Assembly (NCBI RefSeq): GCF_004798935.1
Contig: NZ_RAHT01000001.1
Span: 732,313 to 796,312 of the forward strand
Direction of reading: 5' to 3'
From: Ningiella ruwaisensis
Lineage (GTDB): Bacteria > Pseudomonadota > Gammaproteobacteria > Enterobacterales > Alteromonadaceae
DNA: 64,000 bases
In this document: positions 46,028 through 52,792 of the stretch, one piece after another
Layout of the letters: each line of letters starts with the position of its first letter
Numbering within the stretch: position 1 is the stretch's first letter
The notes under the pieces: generated by a model
Databases searched by the model: none
The model's input: only the letters and a program-made list of their open reading frames with translations
Told to the model about the DNA's origin: nothing
Translations under genes and position numbers: made by a program

Positions 46028-46043
46028 TACTCCTTTATAGGTA
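46028..46043. promoter_or_regulatory. Perfect NarL/NarP-type 7-2-7 palindrome upstream of narK1-nnrS
   Basis: TACTCCT-TT-ATAGGTA matches TACYYMT-N2-AKRRGTA with no mismatch, about 97-112 bp upstream of the narK1-like start on the minus strand. Best NarL-type site in the window. Confidence 0.7.
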
Positions 46044-46254
46044 TATCGCCACAAGCTTGTAAAAATAAGCCCTACACACACATCTTAGGCAATTTCCATC
46101 TGATTTTTTATGAATGAATCTGAATATGGCTACCACTAAAAAACCGCTTTCTACCGACTCGATGCAATAGGAATTATTTTCATAAGGTTTAGGCTTGAAA
46201 GTAGAAGCTTAAGTTGTACTCAATGCTGTGATTCAGTTAAAAAATGCGCCTCGT

Positions 46255-46270
46255 TACCTACAAATAGGTA
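46255..46270. promoter_or_regulatory. NarL/NarP-type 7-2-7 palindrome upstream of the plus-strand nitrate transporter
   Basis: TACCTAC-AA-ATAGGTA: perfect right heptamer and one mismatch in the left, at correct spacing. About 50 bp upstream of the centre of the FNR-like box. Confidence 0.6.
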
Positions 46271-46304
46271 GTTCAATACCTTTAGTGATAGGGCGTTTCG
46301 CACA

Positions 46305-46345
46305 TTGACCTACATCAATAAACGTCAAGAACCTGAGCCGATAAT
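46305..46345 (+). promoter_or_regulatory. FNR-type class II promoter for the plus-strand nitrate transporter
   Basis: TTGAC-CTAC-ATCAA (46305-46318) has one mismatch to TTGAT-N4-ATCAA. A GATAAT -10 hexamer at 46340-46345 would place transcription start near 46353 and the FNR box centre at about -41.5, the classic class II position. This would give anaerobic induction, with NarL/NarP acting from upstream. Confidence 0.65.
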
Positions 46346-46381
46346 ACTCACAACTTTATTTATATCCATGTGGAGAGTCCC

Positions 46382-47848
46382 ATGACTAGCGATACATTCA
46401 ACATCTTTAAATTCAGCGGTAAAATGAAAATACTGCATCTGTCGTGGATGGCGTTTTTCATTACATTTTTGGTGTGGTTTAACTTTGCACCCATGTTGCA
46501 GGCAGTAAAAGAAAGCTTAGGCCTGACGAGTGACGAAATAAAAACCTTGCTCATTCTGAACGTCGCCTTAACCATTCCAGCACGCGTGTTCATTGGTATG
46601 CTGACAGACAAATACGGGCCTCGTTTGGTATATTCTGCCCTGCTCGCGATATGTTCAATTCCCTGCTTTATGTTTGCGTTTGCTGACAGCTTTATTCAGG
46701 CTGCTATAGCGCGATTTCTTTTAGGCTTTATTGGCGCCGGCTTTGTCATTGGCATTCGCATGGTATCAGAGTGGTTTCCGCACAATGAATTAGGTACCGC
46801 AGAAGGTATTTATGGTGGCTGGGGCAACTTTGGCTCTGCGGCTGCGGCCTTTACGCTTCCTACCGTTGCGGTTTTGTTCGGGGGTGAAGATGGCTGGCGT
46901 TATGCTATAGGCCTAACCGGAGTTATCAGCCTGGTTTTTGCTTTCATTTATTATGCTAACGTAACAAATACGCCCAAAGGCTCAACCTATTTCAAACCCA
47001 AAAATTTAGGTGCAATGGAAGTAACATCTAAAGGCGATTTCTTTTTTCTACTAATTATGAAATTGCCTATGTATGCGGCAATTGCATTACTGGCTTGGAA
47101 ACTATCACCTGCTGGCGTCGATATGCTCAGTCAGTTTGTAGTAAATAGCATTTATGTTGGCCTGTTTGCCCTGTATTTACTCGAAGTGTATAAAGTTTGG
47201 CAAGTTAATAAAGAGGTTTTTACCACTGAAATACCTCAACTTCATCGCTACAGCTTTAAGCAAGTTGCCGTGCTCGACATTCTGTACTTCACCAATTTCG
47301 GTTCAGAGCTTGCGGTAGTATCAATGCTTCCTCTTTTCTTCGCTGAAACCTTTAGCCTTGACCCTGTATTGGCGGGTTTGGTTGCAGGTGCCTATGCATT
47401 TATGAACTTAATGTCTCGCCCGGCAGGTGGATGGATTTCTGATAAATTTGGACGCAAATCAACGCTAATGATTCTAACCGCTGGTCTTGCAGGTGGATAT
47501 GCCCTAATGGGTATGGTTGATGGACAATGGCCTTTGTGGCTGGCAGTGGCCATCGCAATGGGTTGCTCTTTCTTCGTACAATCAGGTGAAGGTGCGGTAT
47601 TTGCCGTTGTTCCTTTGATCAAACGCCGTATGACCGGGCAAATAGCAGGAATGACAGGCGCTTTTGGTAATGTTGGCGCCGTCACCTTCCTGACCGTGCT
47701 TTCTTTTGTGGATTACAGCACCTTCTTCTATGTTATTGCCGGAACCGCTGTAATCGGATTGATTACCTTAATATTTATGGATGAACCTCGCGGACAAATC
47801 GCAGAAGTGGCAGAAGATGGCAGTGTTCACATGATTGACGTAAGCTAG
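46382..47848 (+). CDS. NarK/NasA-family nitrate transporter, MFS (488 aa)
   Basis: Twelve-helix nitrate/nitrite porter. Signatures are WFNFAPMLQAVKESLGLT at the first loop, GFVIGIRMVSEWFPHNELGTA with the conserved arginine, GGWGNFGSAAAAF (nitrate signature 1) and GMTGAFGNVGAVTFL (signature 2). The insert between TM6 and TM7 is long. Start 46382 has GGAG 7 bases upstream; an in-frame GTG four codons earlier is less likely. Followed by a hairpin and then the PP2C-kinase gene. Confidence 0.88.
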   Translation: MTSDTFNIFKFSGKMKILHLSWMAFFITFLVWFNFAPMLQAVKESLGLTSDEIKTLLILNVALTIPARVFIGMLTDKYGPRLVYSALLAICSIPCFMFAFADSFIQAAIARFLLGFIGAGFVIGIRMVSEWFPHNELGTAEGIYGGWGNFGSAAAAFTLPTVAVLFGGEDGWRYAIGLTGVISLVFAFIYYANVTNTPKGSTYFKPKNLGAMEVTSKGDFFFLLIMKLPMYAAIALLAWKLSPAGVDMLSQFVVNSIYVGLFALYLLEVYKVWQVNKEVFTTEIPQLHRYSFKQVAVLDILYFTNFGSELAVVSMLPLFFAETFSLDPVLAGLVAGAYAFMNLMSRPAGGWISDKFGRKSTLMILTAGLAGGYALMGMVDGQWPLWLAVAIAMGCSFFVQSGEGAVFAVVPLIKRRMTGQIAGMTGAFGNVGAVTFLTVLSFVDYSTFFYVIAGTAVIGLITLIFMDEPRGQIAEVAEDGSVHMIDVS

Positions 47849-47871
47849 TTCGTAGTATCTTATTGTTGAGA

Positions 47872-47897
47872 AAGCGCTACTAATTTAAGTAGCGCTT
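47872..47897 (+). terminator. Hairpin between the nitrate transporter and the PP2C-kinase gene
   Basis: Perfect 10-bp stem AAGCGCTACT / AGTAGCGCTT with a 6-base loop, 24 bases after the transporter stop. The tail is GTTGCGTTT rather than a clean T run, so it may be an attenuator that lowers expression of the kinase gene. Confidence 0.55.
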
Positions 47898-47933
47898 GTT
47901 GCGTTTAAATGCATCAAGAGCGTAAAACATAAT

Positions 47934-49706
47934 ATGGCCGAAAACTCAGAACGCTTAATCGTTTCAATGGGGAGCGCCTCTGTTGCGGGTGTAAAACCGG
48001 TCAATGAAGACGCGGTGGACTTTCATCTTGCGACAGAAGCACACCTTAACCGTAACAAAGGTGCCGCCTTTGCAATAGCAGATGGTGTAAGTAGCGCAGA
48101 AGCTGGGCGCGAGGCTAGCCGATACGCTGCCGACACCTTCATCGCTGAATACTTTCGAACACCCGATACCTGGTCGATTAAACATGCAGGTGAGCTGACG
48201 CTTTCGGCCATTAATCTGCATTTGTTTAAAAAAAGTCATGAGTTTACTCACCAGGAAAAGGGTTACTTATGCACATTTATTGGTGTGGTAATAAAATCAA
48301 GAACCGCTCACTTCTTTCACGCTGGCGACTCTCGCCTATTTCTTCTACGCAAAGATGCAACGAGCGCTTCGTTTGAAAAAGCTGCGCTTAAACAGATTAC
48401 ACGCGACCATACGGTGAACATCGGCGGTGGCAGAAACATCTTGGCAAGAGCTGTTGGTATGGACAATACCTTACAGTTGGATTACGGCAAATTTGCCCTT
48501 GAAGAGCAAGATATCCTTATTGCCACAACCGACGGCCTGCATGATTTTATCGACGATACACGCCTCATTGAGTTATGTAACCAAGAGCTGGCAAAAACAT
48601 CGCCGAATATGCAGACCTTGAGCGACATGCTCGTTAGTGAGGCAATTAGTAACAACAGTGATGATAACGTGAGTTGTATTGTCGCTCGTATTGACGCTTT
48701 ACCTCAAGAAAGTATCGACGATTACAATGCTAAACTGACGCGACTGCCTTTTCCGCCTGATCTTACCCAAGGCAATACGCTTGACGGATATCGAGTCGAA
48801 AAGGCGCTATTTGCAAGCAGCCGAAGTCAAATTTATTTGGTGACCGACATGGAAAGTCAAAAGCAGTTCATCATGAAAACACCCTCAATCAATTTCGAGG
48901 ATGACACCCATTATATCGACCGCTTCATTCAGGAAGAATGGATAGGCAAACGTATTAACAGTCCACACGTGGTTAAGATAATCCAGCAAAACCGACCGCG
49001 CACCTGTCTGTATTATCTGATGGAAGTAGTAAGCGGAATATCACTGGATAAATGGATGCAAGAAAACCCCTTGCCCTCGCCTAAGCGTGCAATAGGAATT
49101 GTTAAGCAAATTGCAAACGCACTTGAGGCTTTTCATCAGGCCGATACCATTCATCAGGATCTTAAGCCTGCCAATATCATGATTGATGAGAACTTGAATA
49201 TTAAAGTGATTGATTTTGGCTCGGTTTTTGTGGCCGGTATCGCTGAAATATTCATTCCTATTGAACATTTAGGCGCGCTGGGCACAGCTACCTATTCTGA
49301 CCCACATTATCTCATGGGCAAAAATACGGGTATTCAGGGCGATATTTACGCACTTGCCACCATTACTTACGAATTATTCACCGGGCATTTACCTTATGGC
49401 GAGAAAATTGAAAGCTGTAAAAGCCCAAGCGATTTCGACAAGTTGCGTTATAAAAGTGCAATCGTGCATAACCCCATCATTCCGCTGTGGTTTGACAGAG
49501 CATTAGAGAAAGGCTGCCATTTACGTTTAGAGAAACGCTACGAACGACTCATCGATTTTGTGCGCGATGTCAGTCATCCCAACCCAGACTTTTTATTGGA
49601 TGATCCTCAAATTGACAATAGCAAAGGACTATTATTTTGGCAGCTAATGTCAGCTTTTTGGGTGGTTTCGTTGATTCTAGTGATAATTTTATTTTCGCGT
49701 TCGTGA
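47934..49706 (+). CDS. PP2C-type phosphatase / Ser-Thr protein kinase fusion, membrane-anchored (590 aa)
   Basis: N-terminal PP2C phosphatase (residues ~1-265) with metal-binding motifs NEDAVDF, AIADGVSSAEAG, GDSRLFLL, TTDGLHDF and SDDNVSCIV. A protein kinase domain follows (~280-540): lysine in FIMKTP, catalytic loop IHQDLKPANIMI (HQD replacing HRD) and IDFGS. The glycine-rich loop (LFASSRSQIYLV) is degenerate. One transmembrane helix ends the protein (FWVVSLILVIILF). Such fusions are known next to nasA-type transporters in Gammaproteobacteria, where nirBD often follows; here it does not. The substrate is unknown. Confidence 0.88.
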   Translation: MAENSERLIVSMGSASVAGVKPVNEDAVDFHLATEAHLNRNKGAAFAIADGVSSAEAGREASRYAADTFIAEYFRTPDTWSIKHAGELTLSAINLHLFKKSHEFTHQEKGYLCTFIGVVIKSRTAHFFHAGDSRLFLLRKDATSASFEKAALKQITRDHTVNIGGGRNILARAVGMDNTLQLDYGKFALEEQDILIATTDGLHDFIDDTRLIELCNQELAKTSPNMQTLSDMLVSEAISNNSDDNVSCIVARIDALPQESIDDYNAKLTRLPFPPDLTQGNTLDGYRVEKALFASSRSQIYLVTDMESQKQFIMKTPSINFEDDTHYIDRFIQEEWIGKRINSPHVVKIIQQNRPRTCLYYLMEVVSGISLDKWMQENPLPSPKRAIGIVKQIANALEAFHQADTIHQDLKPANIMIDENLNIKVIDFGSVFVAGIAEIFIPIEHLGALGTATYSDPHYLMGKNTGIQGDIYALATITYELFTGHLPYGEKIESCKSPSDFDKLRYKSAIVHNPIIPLWFDRALEKGCHLRLEKRYERLIDFVRDVSHPNPDFLLDDPQIDNSKGLLFWQLMSAFWVVSLILVIILFSRS

Positions 49707-49858
49707 GCAATGTTTACAACGAGAAGTTCAGATCATTGAGGAAATTCACTGTCCGATAATTGATGCTATTAGGGAACACTAATCATCTCTTTTTAGGTTT
49801 CGTATGATTGTAACTATTGCACTCTTTTGGCGAGTGTAAATGTTTTCTTACTTGATTG

Positions 49859-50860
49859 TTAAAGACGTTTCACCGAGTCTCTTCTAATAAGGGTTGGGCT
49901 ATATTTAAAACTAGCGTCTTGTGCCGGGATAAGACCATTGCCGTAGCTTATCGCCAATTCTGTTGCTCTATTTGCCATTAATTCAATGGGATAGCGTAAA
50001 GTGGTTAGCTTCGGGCGACAGTACTTTGCTAATAAAATATCATCATAACCAATGATAGAGACATCGTTGGGTACATCAATGTTATGGTCAATTAGGGTGG
50101 TTATCGCGCCAGAGGCCATGGCATCGTTGTATGCAAGAATTGCCGTGAATTTTGCTCCCTTTGCCAGTAAATTTTGCACCGCTTTTTCTCCACCCTCTGG
50201 ATTCGGCTCGGCATATTCAATGTTGCTTTCTTTGAGTTCAACACCTGCTTCTTTTAGGGCCTGACGTATGCCACTAATTCTGTCTATAGGATCATCTATG
50301 GAGAAATCGCTCGATACGACTGCAATATCGCGATGCCCTTGACGAACAATATATTCTGCCATCAGTTTTCCGCCAGCAATATTGTCTAACCAAACGCACC
50401 TGTTAGCGATATCTGGTATGTGACGATTGATAAGTACTAAACCAGGAACACTTCTGGCTAAGTCTACGAAATATTCGTCAGGTAAACTTTTACTGTGAAT
50501 GACCATCGCATTGCATTGATGTTCGAGCAGAGGTTCAATCGCATTACGCTCTGAGTCGGCGCCCACTGAACCTGAACTTATTAAAATTTGACATTGGTGC
50601 TTACGCGCTACTACATCTATACCGTGTGCTAAGGTTGCAAAAAAAGGTTCGTATAAATCAGCTAACACCACTCCGATCTCGTTACGCCTTTTTGTTGCAA
50701 GCGCTCTGGCATTTGCATTTGGCCGATAATTTAGCTCTTCTATAATACGTTGAACACGCTGGCGTGTAATAAGGCCTACCTTTGGACCATTGTTTAATAC
50801 CCTTGAGACAGTCGCTTGAGACACCCCTGCAGCTTCCGCAATTTCTTTCATGGTTGCCAT
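49859..50860 (-). CDS. LacI/GalR-family transcriptional regulator (333 aa)
   Basis: N-terminal HTH (TMKEIAEAAGVSQATVSRVL) and hinge RPNANARALA, then a periplasmic-binding-protein-like effector domain with IGYDDILLAKYCRPKLTTLR. Close in style to GalR/GalS. Located at the edge of the galactoside locus and divergent from the GalT-like gene, with two matching palindromes in the gap. Probably represses that promoter in the absence of a galactose-type inducer; the ligand is inferred from context. Confidence 0.9.
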   Translation of the reverse strand: MATMKEIAEAAGVSQATVSRVLNNGPKVGLITRQRVQRIIEELNYRPNANARALATKRRNEIGVVLADLYEPFFATLAHGIDVVARKHQCQILISSGSVGADSERNAIEPLLEHQCNAMVIHSKSLPDEYFVDLARSVPGLVLINRHIPDIANRCVWLDNIAGGKLMAEYIVRQGHRDIAVVSSDFSIDDPIDRISGIRQALKEAGVELKESNIEYAEPNPEGGEKAVQNLLAKGAKFTAILAYNDAMASGAITTLIDHNIDVPNDVSIIGYDDILLAKYCRPKLTTLRYPIELMANRATELAISYGNGLIPAQDASFKYSPTLIRRDSVKRL

Positions 50861-51043
50861 ACTTACCTTCTATAAATGATATAGGACTTAAATGCTCTAT
50901 GTTGTCGTGCAAATTCAACATTCTATTATGAATTAATCGACAGACGAAAATTAATTAGCTTGCTCAGGGCATGTTGGCCTTTATTGTAGGAACATTGACT
51001 ACCAAAAACGTCTTTATACCAACACTTTGAAAAAGCAACCACT

Positions 51044-51063
51044 AAGGGTAAGCGAATACCCTA
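51044..51063. promoter_or_regulatory. LacI-type operator palindrome, site 1
   Basis: AGGGTA-AGCGAA-TACCCT (51045-51062): perfect 6-bp half sites around a central CG, as LacI-family regulators prefer. It lies in the lacI/GalT-like divergent gap and shares its layout with site 2, 178 bp away. Confidence 0.65.
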
Positions 51064-51222
51064 TTTCTAGGAAAATTCTAAATATGAGCATAGACAAAAC
51101 CTCACTTCCACAAGAAATATTTTGAACAATGTATTTTTATAGAATTATTTAGTTAAATCAAATATATATCTTATTGTTAATTATGTGTAAAGAAATTACG
51201 TAAATTTTATTTTGACTACCAA

Positions 51223-51240
51223 AGGGAAAGCGTATACCCT
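51223..51240. promoter_or_regulatory. LacI-type operator palindrome, site 2
   Basis: AGGGAA-AGCGTA-TACCCT: one mismatch between half sites, same 6-bp spacing and central CG as site 1. It begins 6 bases after a TTGACT (51212-51217) that could be the -35 of the GalT-like gene, so a bound repressor would cover the promoter. Confidence 0.65.
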
Positions 51241-51275
51241 TTTAACGTAATTTTAACGTTTTAAGAGGAATGCTT

Positions 51276-51917
51276 ATGTTGTCATTACGTGAATCAGCCA
51301 CTCATATAGCAACAGAAAGCTATTTTCCATCTAGTTACCCGCGAGCGAGTGACTTAAAAAACACACCCACATTACTTAGTACAAAAGAAACTCTTGTCGA
51401 ACTATCGCATGAGCAGAGGCTTAGCTTTATTGATTTATGGCTGCGAAACGCTAAGGAAAAGCAGCACATGCGCAACACATTAGTGACCGAGGGTAGCGAA
51501 TTTAATTTATGCATCGGCTCCTTAGATGCTTATGCGAATGCAAGTTCGACTAAAAGTCATGTGGTGCTTGCAAACAGCGAGTGGGAAGTTGTATGCCCCA
51601 GTCATGCCTTTGTTGGTCATCAAACGTTCATACGGCCGAAGCAAGATATTTCTTTATTACCTCAGTGTAGTGTCAAACAACGAAATACCCTTGAACAACT
51701 CTTAGTAAAATTAGCCACGCGATATGACAACTTATTTATGACGACGCTCGGATGCAAATTAAAGTGGAATGTTGATCGCAGTTCAGGTCGTTACGTCGCT
51801 ACGTACGAGCCACTCGGTATCGGCAAAAACATGCTAATGTGGTCCAATCATGAAAGGTTTATTCAGCAGTTAACAAATTTGTCTGACATACACTTTAGAG
51901 ATATATTCTGCGGTTAA
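51276..51917 (+). CDS. GalT-like pseudoenzyme, HIT superfamily, catalytic motif lost (213 aa)
   Basis: The C-terminal two thirds align with galactose-1-phosphate uridylyltransferase. SEWEVVCPSHAFVGHQTFIR corresponds to the GalT region NDDWLVAVPYWASWPYETLL. LATRYDNLF equals the conserved YDNLF, and the end NLSDIHFRD matches the C-terminus of E. coli GalT (SDIHFRE). The N-terminal part (LSHEQRLSFIDLWL) fits the helix before the active site. Where GalT has the HPHGQ motif this protein reads SLDAYANAS, and the metal-binding histidines are missing. It cannot be a normal transferase. A sugar-nucleotide sensor role is possible. Start 51276 fits the AGAGGA site. Confidence 0.6.
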   Translation: MLSLRESATHIATESYFPSSYPRASDLKNTPTLLSTKETLVELSHEQRLSFIDLWLRNAKEKQHMRNTLVTEGSEFNLCIGSLDAYANASSTKSHVVLANSEWEVVCPSHAFVGHQTFIRPKQDISLLPQCSVKQRNTLEQLLVKLATRYDNLFMTTLGCKLKWNVDRSSGRYVATYEPLGIGKNMLMWSNHERFIQQLTNLSDIHFRDIFCG

Positions 51918-52032
51918 TTGAGTAGCTAATATCCTCACTACACCATTGCCAACAATAAAATACGTAGGCAAAGCGCGCACAAATGATTTATGCTATTTAT
52001 AATATAAATTACTGTGAGGTTGTTTTACTGTT

Positions 52033-52722
52033 ATGTATCAGGGCAGCGCGTTAAATATTACACAAAATCTGACGCACGTACTAGGCTTGGCGATTGTAAG
52101 AGGAGATTTCAAGCATTCTTTACCTTCTGAAGCAGACATATGCGAACAATATGGCGTTAGCAGAAGTGCAACCAGAGAAGCCGTCAAAGTCCTTACCACT
52201 AAAGGCTTAATACGCTCTCGCCCCAAACAAGGTATTCGAATTCAAGAAGAACGTCATTGGAATATGTTTGATGCCGACGTTTTAAAATGGACCTTAGTCA
52301 GCAAACCTACTCTCGATTTGTTACGCGAATTTTTTGAAATGCGTATTGTTACCGACTCGCAAGCTGCAAGCCTTGCTGCTACTCACGCCAATACCGACAA
52401 TATAAGTAAACTTGAAGCTGCTTTACAAAGAGTTCGCGATGCTGACGCAGGGTTAGATGATTCACTTGAAGCTGACATTGCGTTTTTCACCGCAATTTTC
52501 GAAGCCACGCATAATCGATTCTTTCTACAACTAATTGACTTTGTGAGTACTGCACTTCGAGTCACGCAACGATACTCTAATCGCTTGCAGGGTATAAAAC
52601 TTATTAACTTAGCATTTTATGAAGCAATATTCCATGCAATCGATAAAGGCAACTCATTAGCGGCCTTCTCGCTTGTGAAAAATATGTTAGACGACATGAT
52701 GAAAGCAGTGCTATTTGAGTAA
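52033..52722 (+). CDS. GntR-family regulator with FCD domain, DgoR/FadR-like (229 aa)
   Basis: Winged HTH at the N-terminus (LPSEADICEQYGVSRSATRE, then KGLIRSRPKQGIRI) and a helical FCD effector domain with the usual acidic/histidine pattern (EADIAFFTAIFEATHNRFF; HAIDKGNSL). DgoR and similar regulators of sugar-acid or galactose catabolism share this architecture. It sits between the GalT-like gene and the glycosidase operon, so it probably regulates the locus in parallel with the LacI protein. Ligand unknown. Confidence 0.85.
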   Translation: MYQGSALNITQNLTHVLGLAIVRGDFKHSLPSEADICEQYGVSRSATREAVKVLTTKGLIRSRPKQGIRIQEERHWNMFDADVLKWTLVSKPTLDLLREFFEMRIVTDSQAASLAATHANTDNISKLEAALQRVRDADAGLDDSLEADIAFFTAIFEATHNRFFLQLIDFVSTALRVTQRYSNRLQGIKLINLAFYEAIFHAIDKGNSLAAFSLVKNMLDDMMKAVLFE

Positions 52723-52756
52723 GCTTAATTATGAATGTTTATACTAACTTTCATTT

Positions 52757-52780
52757 TGCCCACCCATCAGAGGGTAGGCA
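52757..52780. terminator. Possible bidirectional terminator between the GntR gene and the GH36-like gene
   Basis: TGCCCACCC-ATCAGA-GGGTAGGCA, a 9-bp stem with one mismatch, lies between two convergent genes. No clear T run on either side. Confidence 0.45.
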
Positions 52781-52792
52781 TTGGGCCTAAGT

